A stretch of 64,000 nt of DNA from Megaustenia siamemsis (lineage: Eukaryota; Mollusca; Gastropoda; Stylommatophora; Ariophantidae), in assembly GCA_032433765.1 (NCBI GenBank), contig JAVIAB010000092.1, positions 39,977,218 through 40,041,217 of the forward strand, given 5' to 3'. Within the stretch, counting starts at the first letter, position 1. Each line of letters opens with the position of its first letter. The notes below the pieces were generated by a model. That model did not search any database and was not told where the DNA came from. It was given only the letters and a program-made list of their open reading frames with translations. This document shows positions 21,640-34,700 of the stretch, piece after piece. Made by a program: the position numbers and the translations under genes.

Positions 21640-21905
21640 TTCATCATCAGGTCGCATGTCTTTTGCAGATTCACCACAGCTCGACTGAAAGTATTCCTGT
21701 CTCTAGTCATATATCCCATTTCTTTTGTTGTTATGTTCATTGTCTCCTTTATGTCTTCCTTCGCCTTGGTCTGCCTCTGATGCGTCGTCTTGGAACCACG
21801 CCTTCCATTACCGTTCTTTTCATCCCGATGTGTCTTGTGAGGTGGCCATAGTATTTTAATGTATGCCTATGTCTCATTCTAATGAGACACAGTGAATGAT
21901 GGCAT
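21640..21905 (-). pseudogene. LINE 3' relic of another family
   Basis: The minus-strand translation gives LKYYGHLTRHIGMKRTVMEG followed by RIRGRPRRRK and MTRDRNTFSRAV, the typical C-terminus of an RTE-like LINE, with frame breaks. The rest of the element is missing. Confidence 0.65.
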
Positions 21906-22394
21906 GATTTTCGTTTATTTTCAGTGACACTTAAACAAAACAAAAACTAGTCAATTTTTTTTAACCGTTGGGGCGTGGGTTTCTGCAACCAGTTATCTTC
22001 ATCTGAGGCTGTACATCGTAGCTCATGGCGAAACCATACATGTACATTATTTGATGTTTTCTTACCAACTTTTAATATTTGATATTGATATTCCCGCCTC
22101 ATGGAAAAAAGGAGACACGCGATCTTACTACTTCAGTTTAGACTTCCGCAGTGGATGCAACATTTCGTAAAATCATCCGAATTATTATGAAACCACCCAC
22201 CATAGTTAGTGCCACAGTTCAATAATTATCCTATATTGAGGACACTAATTTAATCCTGCGAGTCCAACTTCACTCCAGTCAAACCATATTCTGTTCGTCA
22301 ATTGTGTCATTTAGCTATGGAGACAGCAATGGTAAGAATACATGCAATTTTTAGCCCTTTCTATAAAAGTGTAGATATATTACTTATACATAAA
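21906..22394. other. Unannotated stretch
   Basis: Nothing recognised on either strand. Confidence 0.35.
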
Positions 22395-22935
22395 AAGAGG
22401 TGAGATGCAGAATGGCTCAGGCAAAAGTAGCTTTCCAAAAAATGAGGAAGATACTATGCAATCCATTTTTGACAATAGAAACAAGAAAAAGAGTTCTTAA
22501 ATGTTACGTAGAGCAAGTCTTAACATAAGGATGCGAATCATGGACAATAGGACAACAGACAAGAAAATCACTGGAGTCTGTAGAAATGTGGTTTTACAGA
22601 AGAATGTTGAGAGTACCATGGACAGCTAAGAAGGGAAATGAAGATGTTTTGAGAGAGGCCAAAGCAAAAAGAGAGCTAATTTCCAATATTAGGAAGAAAC
22701 AATCATCATTTTTTGGCCATGTAATGAGAAGAGAACAACTGAAATATATTGTAACAACTGGAAAAATTGAGGGACGAAGAGATAGAGGGAAGCAAAGAGA
22801 GAAAATACCAGACAGCTTAAGAGAATGGCTTGGCAGAAGGTCAACAACAGAAATGATAAATAGCTGCCGAAATCAAAAGTTGTGGAGAGACATGATCACC
22901 TACGCCAGTAGGCCCGGTACTTGATGATGATGATA
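22395..22935 (+). mobile_element. LINE family E, 5'-truncated C-terminal fragment
   Basis: From about 22400 the frame reads RMAQAKVAFQKMRKILCNPF, then (after a stop) [36 protein letters not shown] and [20 protein letters not shown], with the last 112 codons open (22586-22924). The 3' tail is (GAT)n. Relics of the same family lie at 28045, 34664, 43556, 44786 and 54003. Confidence 0.85.
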
Positions 22936-23415
22936 TTACTTGTTCGCAAACGAATAGCAAAAGACGCGAAAAGGGACACAATGCATTGGTGAATAGATGG
23001 GGGATTTGTTGATTTAAAAAAAAAAAAATAATTTAATTTTTTTTTCTCGTAGCAAGAATGGACGTAAAAGAACAAGAAGGTTTAAGTATTCAAACAGTTA
23101 ATTTTATTGAAAGAGAAGTTCTTAAGACTGTAATCCTTCTATCAACGTATACATAAAAAGTTAATGTTCCGAAGACCTGTAGATAGTTTATCATTGTTCT
23201 CAATGGATTCCTGACATCCCTTGTGACGTGCCTAGCGCGAAGTTGCATCGATCAAGTTCTTGGATACCTGGAGTGTTGAACCTGCCACAGCGGTCCTTTT
23301 TTAAAATCTGCCAAGGCAACGCCTCCCACCAAGGTTAACTAGACAATATGAAGTGGTGATGAAGTCCAGAATCTTACACAAAACAATGAGGTGCAGGCCT
23401 ATTCGTATTATTATT
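22936..23415. other. Unannotated stretch with A/T homopolymer run
   Basis: There is a poly-A then poly-T segment near 23016-23048; nothing else was recognised. Confidence 0.4.
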
Positions 23416-24712
23416 AGTGGCTACCAAGTGCATGGTCTGAACACAAAGGTCCGATCTGAACTTCATGACTAAGTTACCCAGTCTGAACATCATAGCTACC
23501 ATAGGCCCGGTCTGAACCTCGTGACTAACAGTTACCCAGTCTGAACATCATAGCTACCATAGGCCCGGTCTGAACCTCGTGACTAACAGTTACCCAGTCT
23601 GAACATCATAGCTACCATAGGCCCGGTCTGAACCTCGTGACTAACAGTTACCCAGTCTGAACATCATAGCTACCATAGGCCCGGTCTGAACCTCGTGACC
23701 AACAGTTACCCAGTCTGAACATCATGGCAACCATGTGCCTGTTCTGAACCTTGTGACTAACAGTTACCCAGTCTGAACATCATAGCTACCATAGGCCCGA
23801 TCTGAACCTCGTGACCAACAGTTACCAAGTCTGAACATCATGGCAACCATGTGCCTGTTCTGAACCTTGTGACTAACAGCTGCCCAGTCTGAACATCATG
23901 GTTATGATGTGCCCAGTCTGAACCTCATGACTAACAGTTGCCCAGTCTGAACATCATGGCTACCATGTGCCCTGTCTGAACCTCATAGCTACCATATGCC
24001 CGGTCTGAATCTCATAGCTACCATATGCCCGGTCTGAACCTCATGACTAACAGTTGCCCAGTCTAAACATCATGGCTACCATATGCCCGGTCTGAACCTC
24101 GTGACTAACAGTTGCCCAGTCTAAACATCATGGCTACCATATGCCCAGTCTGAACCTTGTGACTAACAGTTACCCAGTCTAAACATCATGGCTACCATAT
24201 GCCCAGTCTGAACCTCGTGATTAACAGTTGCCCAGTCTGAACATCATGGCTACCATGCGCCCAGTCTGAACATCATGGCTACCATGCGCCCAGTCTGAAC
24301 ATCATGGCCAACCATGTTCCCGGTCCGAACCTTGTGACAATCAGTTGCTCAGTCTGAACATCAAGGCAACCATGTGCCCATTCTGAACCTTGTGACTAAC
24401 AGCTGCCCAGTCTGAACATCATGATTATGATGTGCCCAGTCTGAACCTCATGACTAACAGTTGCCCAGTCTGAACCTAATGGCTGTGATGTGCCCAATCT
24501 GAACATCACGGCTACCAGCTTCCTAGTTTGAACCTCATGGCAACTATGTTTCTGGCTTGAACATTACAGCTACCATGTGCATGGTCTGAACCTCAAGACT
24601 ACCATGTGCCCAGTCTGAACCTCAAGGCTATCTTGTGTCCGGTCTGAACCTCCTGACTATCAAGTACCACATTGCCAGGTCTGAGCCTAGTTGCAATCTG
24701 GTGCCCGGGTTG
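23416..24712. repeat. About 58-bp minisatellite array, 1.3 kb
   Basis: Tandem units built from two half-units, each starting near GTCTGAACCTCGTGACTAAC or GTCTGAACATCATAGCTACC. The block 23480-23760 is nearly homogeneous with a 58-bp period; towards 24700 units diverge and half-units are gained or lost. No coding frame persists. Confidence 0.95.
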
Positions 24713-25097
24713 TGATTTATGGATGTTGCAGGTTGAACTGTGTTTGCTCAAGTCACCATTATTTAATGACACTTTTCTTATCCATGGTCAAGAATATAAA
24801 AAAATATGCTTTTTTCCAAATTAGGTCTAGGTCGGTTGAAATCACAGAAGTCCACCTCCCCATATCAAGGTTGAAATAAAAACTCTGACCCGAACTACTT
24901 GTGACAACTGCACTGGACATGAACTTTTTATTCTCAAACCTCAGAGAAAGTTCCTGTTTCTCCTTCCCCCCGCGCACACTTAAAACAGATTAAAAGATGG
25001 AACAACAGCAGCTATCAAGCACTACTCAAAAGTCATGTAATTAAATAACCTTACAAGTGTTAAAACTTTTATTTTTGGATGGCAATTACGGCCTAAT
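24713..25097. other. Unannotated stretch
   Basis: Nothing recognised. Short frames here have no supporting signals. Confidence 0.35.
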
Positions 25098-25105
25098 ATA
25101 ACATA

Positions 25106-25716
25106 GAGGGAATACATCTGGAGACAGTCCAGAGCTACAACTACCTGGGACATACTATAACCAATGATGGAAAATACAAAACTGAAATAAACAAAAGAAT
25201 AGGTATGGCAAAAAGTAATTTTAATGCCATGAAAAATATACTAACAACAAAACAAATATCAACAGGGCTGAAACTAAGAATGGCAAAATGTTACATCTTC
25301 TCAATATTCCTGTATGGTGCAGAAACATGGACATTAGACAAGAAAACAGAACAGAAAATTGAAGCCTTTGAAATGTGGATTTTTAGAAGAATAGGTAGAA
25401 TTAGATGGAAAGAAAAGATAACAAACGATGAAGTTTTAAAACAGCTGAAAATAAAAAGAGAACTACTAAATACAATGAAGACAAGACAAATGAAATTTTG
25501 GGGGCATGTGAAAAGACACAACAGCATACTAAAAGTAATATTGGAAGAAAAAATACAAGGTAAAAGAGGCAGACCAAGACTAATATGGACGAGTAACATC
25601 AAAAGATGGACAAGTCAATCTATGACAGCCTGCACCATCAAAGCAAGAAACAGAGTAGAATGGCGATCCATGGTAGCCAACCTTCGTTGCGGAGAAGGCA
25701 CTCGATGATGATGATG
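25106..25716 (+). mobile_element. LINE family G, 5'-truncated fragment with TSD
   Basis: It encodes the region after the RT core: QSYNYLGHTITNDGKYKTEI, FLYGAETWTLDKKTEQKIEA, RQMKFWGHVKRH, KRGRPRLIWTSNIKRW, and a natural stop at 25706-25708 before a (GAT)n tail. The 167 codons from 25205 are open. The repeat ATAACATA lies at 25098-25105 and 25717-25724 and is a plausible 8-bp target duplication. Other copies are at 50100-50745 and 56152-56450. Confidence 0.85.
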
Positions 25717-25724
25717 ATAACATA

Positions 25725-26894
25725 AAGCCTTAGTCTGACGTTGAACGGATCGTGTCACGCTGAGAAGTAAGCAAAATCTTTAAGACAACAACAACAATCA
25801 AGCACTAGATGACCTCTGTCCAACATTGCTGACTGCGGTGTGCATAATTTGCCAAATAATTTTCTATAGTTTCAGCAAAATTAATAACTTTAGTTTGAAC
25901 CTCTTTACTCAATTATTTTCCCCAAATTTCCACTAAATAAACAATTTTGTCATATGTATGTACAATTAAATGTGTACCTTCTTCTGAACATATATGAAGT
26001 GCCTAGTTAATATAACCACATCAGCTTAATCAAACATGTCTGAGATATATAGAACATCCTGCAAAGGATGTATAACACAGCTCATATATCACTGTTTGTA
26101 AGAAGTAGGTGATAATGAATCCTCAATTGATACGAACACATTGCATTTTCTATTAAGCAGTTTACCAGAGAGTGACAAAGACTGTTGAATAGCTGAATAT
26201 TTTAATGTGAGTTCAAAATAGTGACCAGGCTCATGTGAATATAGGTAAGATTAACAAGAAAAAGTTAGGGTGTACTATACGAGTAGCATTACTACCTGCC
26301 TTTAGTGACTGTTATGGAAGTCTTTTACTTCTCTTGAGTACATCTTTTTGGAGGAAATTGGTCCAGTATTCTCTTATGAATTACAAACAGATTTAAAAAC
26401 CTAGATCTGGTCTCAAGAAAAACAATCAGAAGACAAATTGTGGTGGAGGATGAAATAGTGATGGTGAGATTCATGGTAACCCATCCCTTTGTGTATTCTG
26501 TCAAACATAAAAACTGAAGTCTCAAGTAGAAGGAATCAGCCATGCCACATGAGGGAAGGAACAAATGGGGTAGGTAGGGGGGAGTAGAACAACGATTTGT
26601 GTCTAACAAGAAAGCTAATGACATTGTTGATGTGATTACTAGTTGCCGTCTACTGAAATGGAATGAGCACCTATTGGTTACCCTGGTGCAGTGAGGCCAG
26701 TTTTGGAAACTAATCACTTAACAGTACGAGGACGAGCCTTTCTAGTCGATATATGTAAATTACACAGGTGCCATCTTGAATATAGATTTTAAAGGGAATG
26801 GATTGAGGTGTCTTAATAAGTATATGACTATAACTTTGATAAATGCCTAAATATATACAGGACAATATGGAATTTACTTAAATTAGCCCTTAAT
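25725..26894. other. Unannotated stretch
   Basis: More than 1 kb with no recognisable gene, repeat or element. The 130-codon minus frame at 26325-26717 has no homology that I can see and no splice context. Confidence 0.35.
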
Positions 26895-27430
26895 GGTGTA
26901 TTGAAGACATCAAAAGCAGGAAAGCAAAAGCAGCAGCAAATATTAAAAACCTGGACAAAATATGGAAATAAAAAATACAATACAAGAAAACTAAACTTAG
27001 AATATTTAACTCAAACACATTATCAACTTTTACCTATGCATGTGAAAGCTGGAAAACAACAAAATAGATTGAGAGAAAACTAAAGGCTTTTGAAGACAAA
27101 TGCCTAAGAAAAATACTACGGGTACAATCCAATGAATTCAAGATTAGATAGATAGAGATAAGAGAAATGGCCATGCAACCAACAATTAGGAAGAGAAAAA
27201 AGGACATGTGTTGTGAGGAGACAGCAAAAGAATTTCAAAACAAGCTCTTCTATAGGAAATATCAGGATACAAGAAAAGAGGAAGACCTAGAGAGATATTA
27301 AAAAGAACAAAAGCTGGCAGGCATAAACTCATTAGATAAGATCGAACATCTCACCAAGTATAGAGATGGATAGCGAAAAACACTACAAGTCCAATGTGAC
27401 GTCTAGCAGTGCTGGAAGATCAAGATCAAG
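26895..27430 (+). pseudogene. LINE relic (family H)
   Basis: Fragments resemble family A protein in order: SKAGKQKQQQ-type start, YACESWKTT-like (about 27040), KCLRKILRVQ-like, MAMQPTIRKRK-like, and a truncated LIREAKxAG-like end, all with stops. It ends in AGATCAAGATCAAGATG. It is the same family as 1-310. Confidence 0.65.
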
Positions 27431-27492
27431 ATGTCAAGGTTTATCTTCTCAATGTTCTAAGTACAAATAAATACTACACTATAAAAGTGCAT

Positions 27493-27790
27493 CTATCTAT
27501 CTATTGACCTTTCGAGCTGTATCCGGCCCACAGGGCATAGACCCAGACACTCTTTCTCTTGTCTAAATTTTTATTCTAGCAGTTTTAAATCATTCTAAAG
27601 ATATTTTATCAAATTTCACCATTTGTCTCTGTTCTGTGCAAGTAACTCTATCTCATTGAGGGAGCCAATTCCTGCTGCTCTTGCCTCTCTGATCAATGTT
27701 CTTCTCAGTGTCTCTCTGGGTCGGCCTCTTTCCCTCTTACCTGTTGTTTCCCACATGAGGGCTTGCTTTCCTATTCATATAATATATTAC
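27493..27790 (-). mobile_element. LINE family A 3' fragment with 11-bp TSD
   Basis: The last ~300 bp of family A (GKRERGRPRETLRR region, SLNEIELL, tail and (TAGA)n), clearly more diverged than the other family A copies. It is flanked by TAAAAGTGCAT at 27482-27492 and 27791-27801, a perfect 11-bp target duplication. Confidence 0.9.
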
Positions 27791-28044
27791 TAAAAGTGCA
27801 TACTGAAGGAATATACAAATAAAAGACAATTCGTCAGCGTGTATCATATTCTTCAAATGCTGTGATAAATAGTCTGCTAATGTTCCTGTTTGTTAAGAAC
27901 AGGCAGTCTGCATTAAAATATAAATGATTCTTGTACAGTAACAAAAGGAAGGGAAATTGTGACCATTTATTATTTTCAGTTTTAACTGTACTCCTCATTT
28001 AAATGTTTTACTGCTCGTTAATCTCTCATTAGCAGACAAACAAG

Positions 28045-28350
28045 ATTACTTGGAGGCTAAAAAATGTTGAAAATACCAAGGACAGCTAAAGAGGAGAGTA
28101 ATAAAGAAGTTATAAGAAAGTTCAGAAAACAAAGAAACAGTTTAACCTCTGTCAGAAAAAGTATTCTTTTTATTTTTAGCTCATATGATGCAAAAAGGAA
28201 AACTGGAAAGAGTAACAGGAAAAATTGAGGGAAAAAGAGAAAGAAATGGCACAGAGAGAAATCAACAGTGGAATTGATAGGCAGGAACTGAGATTATATG
28301 AGAAACATATTGAGAAGTATAAGAAAAGTATAAAAGAAATGGAGTGATAC
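28045..28350 (+). pseudogene. LINE relic (family E)
   Basis: Fragments matching RMLKIPRTAK, a KxFxxHMMQKGKLERV-like block and GKIEGKRERN follow the order of the 22395 copy, with indels and stops. Confidence 0.55.
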
Positions 28351-28752
28351 GATCATCAACACTTTTAGGCAAAGCACCTGAAGATGATTCTGTTTGTCAA
28401 ATGACACTCTCACATAGAGAAAAATATTTGTACACATATGAATACTACATTTTCAGCATTTAAGTCTTTTGATCATGCAGAAGCAACTCTTTGTCCTGTT
28501 TAATGATGGAGGAGTAAGAATAATATCATGACACATGATGAGCTGGTCACATGGTTGGTACTTGTATGTGCGTGGGTTCTCATTTGGCCACAAAATCTGT
28601 GCTGTGGATGATACACTGTCTTTGGCAGGATGGATCGTGGTTTGATATAGGAGTTTTCCATTCCGTAGGGAGGCTGTTGAACCTACCCTGTTGGTGTCAG
28701 TCTGGTGTTCTCCCATAGCCTTTCCTTCTTATGGTAACTGCTGGGCAGCAGT
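28351..28752. other. Unannotated stretch, possible 3' UTR of the RNase H element
   Basis: It holds an 87-codon minus frame (28453-28716) of unknown nature immediately downstream of the family I relic. It could be that element's 3' region; nothing else is visible. Confidence 0.25.
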
Positions 28753-29330
28753 GGTTTGTTTTCTGGAGTTATTAGAGGGTCATCATCATTGCATTCTGAA
28801 CATGTCCAAAGGTGCTCAGATCCCCTCCTCAGCAAGACTCGAAGTGACCAGCGACTGACGACTCAAGTTCTGTGTTGGTTGATTAGTCTTCTTAAATGCC
28901 CACTGTGTCCTTCCCACTTCCTGGAGGGCATTGATGGTGTCCGCCTGATCCATTGGTTGACCATCCTCAACAATAGCACAGCTAGCCAACCTGTCCGCTC
29001 TTTCATTTTCTCGTACTCTTGCATGTCCTGGGACATAGACGAAGTTGACCTTACGTATTTTTTACTTCTGCAATGATGCTACCCATTGCATACGTATAGA
29101 TCCCTTCTCCACTTTTCTGATCATGCTTGTTGAATCATTCAGTATACAGGCATGGGTGTAGATTTGTGACTCTAACCAGCTGAATGCCTTGGTCACAGCA
29201 ATCACCTCCATCATCATGCTACTCGTGTATGCACCACTGTCTTCTTTGATTATTCTGCCTGCCGAGCGTGCTGTAAATGCCCATGCACTCCTTTGGTTTT
29301 CCAGAGTGTCCTTTCCCATGGATAGAGCCT
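28753..29330 (-). pseudogene. RNase H domain of retroelement family I
   Basis: The minus-strand reading gives AWAFTARSAGRIIKED, MMMEVIAVTKAFSWLESQ (catalytic Glu region), HACILNDSTSMIRKVEKG (Asp region) and, after one stop, VNFVYVPGHARVRENERADR (final Asp). These are the ordered RNase H blocks. It then breaks up near the RSLVTSSLAEEGI part. This is the best-preserved family I copy and is useful to interpret 17523-17937. Confidence 0.8.
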
Positions 29331-29960
29331 TGAATTGCAGATCTTACATGGTTTACCCAGTTGTTAGGCATAAGTGGAATTTTTTAACTGCTGTAACAGT
29401 TCCACCTATTGCACCCACAGTGGTAGGAGAGTTCTTCTAACTGGTCTTTAGTTCGTAAAGTCAGATGTGCAGTCCCATTTCCATGTTGAAGTTGACAGTT
29501 CTTTCCAGGTCATGATGACAGTTTCATAGTTTCTGCCTCAATTCAGCACTCTCTGATCAGATTTGGCACAGTGGTTCCATGTGGGTTGGACATAGATGGA
29601 GGATATGTTCTAGGTCCTGGATACTAGGTCCACATGAACATTCATTTGTCTAGGATATTTTGAGATGATAGAGAGTCTTAGCAAACTACAGTGACCGTTT
29701 CTCAGACAAAAGATGACAGTCTGCTGGAATCTGCAGGTGTAGGGGGCTTGTCATTGTTGCTAATGTTTCAACTTTCTTTCCCACTCCATGTGGTATTTGT
29801 TGCACATAATGGTTTTATGAAATATTGACTTGCAAAATTCCTGGTATACTCCTACCCTGCGTTTCTTGTCTTGATCTGAAATCATCTGTGTCATTCGTTA
29901 ATGGCTAAACAGATTGTTACCTTCAGTTGAGTATAGCTTCCACTTATTTTATTTCACTTT
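29331..29960 (-). pseudogene. Retroelement C-terminal relic with CCHC-like finger
   Basis: The minus strand contains NECSCGPSIQDLEHILHLCP, the CxCG...EH.L..CP motif that commonly follows RNase H in non-LTR elements, preceded by LPADCHLLSEKRSL. Several stops are present. It may be the end of a separate element lying upstream of the RNase H relic, since its order relative to RNase H is reversed. Confidence 0.55.
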
Positions 29961-31552
29961 GCAAGAACAGTTTACTCCTGAGGTCTCCTACTGAAGACTT
30001 TCGGCTACAGTGTTAGTTGTAGCTTGTGATGTTTTCCTACACCACAATCATTTATATCTTCTTTTTTTCACCACTAACATCATCAACTTTACCACAGATT
30101 CACTATAGTTTATGCCTCTTGTTTATAAAACACAGTTTACATTTTTGTCTGAAACTTTTTTTTTGTAACTTAAATCTGTCAAATTATTGCAAAATTTAAC
30201 ACATAAATAAAATAAGAAAACATAAATATGTCCTTTAATGCAAATGCAATATCTGAAGACCTCAGACCTTCATAGTATTGTATGGTCTTTTTCCTGATCA
30301 TCAGAGATATATGTTTGCTTTGTGAGCACATGTAGTATATAAATTGTAACGCTTGACATGAAAGATAAATTGATGAAAGTTTAGAGTAACACAATAATTG
30401 ATGACTTTACAATTATGAGACTCTGAGAGTCAAACATCAAACTAGATACAGGTAGGATAAGAAACTGAAAGGACAGATAGAAGTATGTATAACTAGAAAA
30501 CTACAAGCACCATTAGAGTGCAAGCTCAATATCACTTGTTGGGGAACAAAGAACACCTTTGGGTCTGTCCTGACCACAGAAAGTTGATTCTTCTAATCAG
30601 AAATCAATTTTCCCCACATTTACTTACATAAATCGATTTACTATAAATTTCTTTACAAAATATCTTTGTAATTTAAAAAAATGAATAACTGATTTTATAA
30701 ATAAATAACACATACTTTCTTCTATAATCTGGTTATATATTTCATAAGAACAAATACAACAGCTTAATAAATATTACATAAAAACAAGTGTCTAGAAAGT
30801 CTAGAATAAAAATAACATTGTAATTAATCAGCAGTTAGATTTATGTGCACATTTTTTTAGTTCAATTAAAAGCTGTGAAAATATTTCATGTGGAGAAAGA
30901 CAAATTAAATATTTTTAAAATATTCAAAATGCACATAAAGATTTAATTAAATAATGCTGACATTTGGATTTTTAAATGAAAAAAAAAAAATAAGTAACTG
31001 AAGCAACAATTCTAGTAACTCTATATGGCTCACAATACATAATACTAATAAAACAAAAGCTATAGATAGGTCACATTGTGTATTAATTTCCTCTAAATGG
31101 TTATAATGTCGAATTGTAGTGTGCATACGGTTAGCACTGGTATCACATTTGATGTGCATTGTTTTGTTTGATTGAGAACATAACACTGTGGCAAACATTT
31201 TTGGTTGTGGAGATAAAAACAAAAAATAACATGAGAATGGTTCTTCTACCAATAACTTGCTCTCAAATCAATAAAATGAGATACACTCATCAATCTTCAA
31301 AACCAGAAATTTAGCTGAAGACATATAATAATACATATAAAATACTGAGATGGTTCAGATCGAAATCATCACTTTTTTTCAAACATCTGACATTCTGTTC
31401 AGCAGGACATGCATGAATGAGTATGTGTGTCTATGGCGAAGTTAGTATAAGGCAGAAAAAGAAAAAAAAACAACCAGAAAATAAAATTTTCATTAATTAA
31501 AATTACCAGAAAAGAATTATGCAGAAACTTTCGTGCAACTGCTTCCACACAA
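29961..31552. other. AT-rich flank downstream of FXN
   Basis: No coding feature was recognised. The part next to 31552 presumably holds the 3' UTR of FXN (minus strand). Confidence 0.4.
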
Positions 31553-31715
31553 TTATTTTTTGTTCAAAGTTCCCCAAGAATAATAACTGCACTTTTTCAG
31601 ATCTATTTTGATTTCAATTAGTTTACTCATTTCTTCTTCTAGCAGTCTATGTAGTCCTTTGCCATCTCTGAGATAAATCCATTGGCCATCAACAAAGTCA
31701 TAACGTTTTGGACCA
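31553..31715 (-). CDS. FXN: FXN exon 5 (C-terminus)
   Basis: Acceptor TTTGTCTTCCACAG at 31716-31729. It encodes the end of strand six and the C-terminal helix ([12 protein letters not shown]) and stops at TAA 31553-31555. The first base completes a split Ser codon. Confidence 0.93.
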
Positions 31716-34700
31716 CTGTGGAAGACAAAGTTATTTATTATACAAGATATAAACAAAATCATGTGATTAAATTAGGTGAGACGTACATGTAAAGATTCTA
31801 CAAACTATAAATCCTTTGCACATATAAGTGATTAATAGCAACAGCATTTTAAACGTAAACTTAGTTTAATCAAAATTGTCCGGAGAAAATGCCCATCAAG
31901 AACCTTCTAAACATTAAATTTTAACTTTGTTATTGATTTTGAATTGTACTATTTCTGGGGGGGGGGGGGGGGGGGGGGCGCGGCCTCGGTAGCATAGTTG
32001 GGAAAACCAACCGACTGGACTACCGACGTTTGGACAACCTGTGTTCGATTCCTGCTGGGAGCAGTGTGAATTGTACTCATAGTTGGAAAAAAAAAATACC
32101 CCCATGGTCAACCCAGCCGTTGGCAGAAATGGGCACCAGGGTATTACCCTGGGGAAAAAAAGTAAAGTACCCCTGTCACGCCAAGTGGCGTATAGGGAAA
32201 TATGGTGTTAGTGACCCTATACTTTACAGACCTTCAGCACATGATTTTTTGGGGCAATGTGGTCGGTATTACGCCCATGCTGCTTTACTTTCCCAGAAAA
32301 AAATCCGGTACCCATTTAAGGCTGGGTGAACCCGGAAGCCGTCGGTTGGGATCAAACCCTACCCTTGTCCTTTGTAGTCCAGTTCACTAACCACTGAGCT
32401 ATCGCGGCTCCCATTACCTTGGGAAGGTGAGGAATATTGCCTCGCATCGTGAGTTTCAATGCTTGAAGCGACATTATCCAGAAATCTCCAAACATTTCCG
32501 GATAGGTGGGTAAGCACATATGGATGGAAACTCACGTGCTAAGATGCCATTTCAAGACTTGTACTTTATCTTTGTAGTATTTCATGCCCTGTTCTTGATA
32601 TTTTTCAATACATAATGTTATATTATAATTTTTGGTAAAACACATTCCTTTCCTACCACACCCTTCATTTCCAGCTGCCCTAGCTCCTTGCAACTTCTTC
32701 TTGTTCCCATATCTAAAGAAAACATTGAAGGGCCACCAATTCAATGAAGATGAGGAGATTCAAACAAATGCAACAAGACAGATGAAAGTCATCTCACAAA
32801 CTGACTCCCAGAGGTGCTGTCTTAAGTGGCAGAACCACTGGAAAAAGTGTTTTCACTTCACTGTTGTCTTTGAAGGAAATTAGGCTAAAAAGACAGTAGG
32901 TTTTGTAGTTAAAAAAAAAAATATGTTTCTGTGGTTTATGAACAATCCTCATATATGGTCTTAGCACAAGTTATGTAATTCTACTCCAAACTGATTTATA
33001 TGTTTGTTTATATCAAATTAAGCTTGTATTTTCTGATACTTCTTTAAATTTTTTACTGTGAACTAACTCCACATATTACTTTTACTTGATGGAGTTTGTA
33101 AGTGACAAAGAAAAATCACACAACTCACCTGATAGGTGATGATAACCAAACCTGTTTATTGGGGGTTTGTTTGTTTATTACATACGTGCCTTCTAAATCA
33201 CCAATGTGTATAGTTAGTACACCATTCTATGAAAACAATATTAAAAGAATCAAAATATCAGTTTTTTCAGGAAAATTTTTTTCAATATAGCAAAAATACA
33301 TTACGTAAGTAAACATCAAGAAGAGACAATTTGAACACATAGTGAACATGCATTAAACAAAAAAATAAAACATAATAATTACACTTTTTTAATAACAATG
33401 GTGGACAGAGTTATGGTTGTAAATCTGACTTTTAGTTTAGTTGTTGTTTGTTTAATTTTGCAAATATCAATGCAAGAAATTAACATAATGTAACATAAAT
33501 GAATACTTATGAAATGTTGTGAGAACACCAGACCCAGGGTCGACCACGAAAAAGATGGATGGATGGAATATTAGAAGCACTAGAAAACATAACAGCAGCA
33601 GAAGCAAACTGAAGAGCAAAAGACCGCAAATTATATCTCCCCTCGACGCTGAAAGGCAGATGAGGAAGGAAAGAAGAAGAAATACTTATGGCTAAGGCAT
33701 ATCAAAGCTTACTGTAACATATCAGGCATCTAACTGCTACTGAACATTTATATTTAATAAGCAACATGTGTTCTTCGCCAATAGATGACCTTACCCCATA
33801 TGAACAGTCATAATCTTTTTTGCATGACCCACTTTCAGGCAGATCTTCAAAAAATTCAGTCAACGAACCTAGTGTCTCCTCAACATAAGTTTCATATTCC
33901 GCTTCTGATATTTCACAGGGCCTACAAATAAAGTAATGGAATAATCTCCAAAATAAATTATTACTAGCATTCATTGCAAGACATGCTATATCTTTACTAT
34001 CCACAATTTTTATTATCATTTAAATGAATGTTTGAACATATAAAATATGCATTTAAGATTGGGGGGGGGGGGGGCATTAGTTTTAGTTACAGTAATTCAA
34101 TGAACAAAAATAAAAATTACAAAATTAAATATGTGTAAAAGCATTTTGTTTTCAAAATTCATAAAGCTTTCTACTTTCAACTAAGCTAAAATAATTTTGT
34201 AGGAAGATAACAAAATTATTATTTTAGTCATAGTTATCATATCAAACTGTAAAATGAGAATATGACCTGAATAATTGTATACTAATATATATGTATACTG
34301 AAGAAAGCTATATAGTATTATCTAAAATAAAAACTTGTTTCATGGTATAATAGTGTTGTATTTATTTTTAACCTGATATGACTTCATATAAGTAGCAATA
34401 TGTAGCATTAGTAAACAACCAACTAATTCATTAAGAAGTTGAAATACTTACTTACGATCACCTTCTACTGATAAGTGGGATGTTGTTGAGTGAAAAAGCC
34501 TGACCCAGCATAAATGATACTTTTCTCTTGAAGTGTCAGTTTTTTCACTGTTAAAACACTCCCTCTGTCCTAATGTCTGCTGTGATGAGTACTGATGTTT
34601 CCAAATAAAGAAAAACATTAAAGAGCACTTAATTTATAAATAGTAAGTATTATGCTATAATCTAATTTTCAATATTAGGAAGAAACAATCATCAATTTTT

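Noticed and set aside
23416..24712. CRISPR-like alternation of repeat and spacer
   Set aside because: The apparent spacers are themselves related half-units, so this is a two-part tandem repeat.
26325..26717. 130-codon minus ORF
   Set aside because: No recognisable domain, skewed composition, no splice or promoter context; likely chance in a long non-coding stretch.
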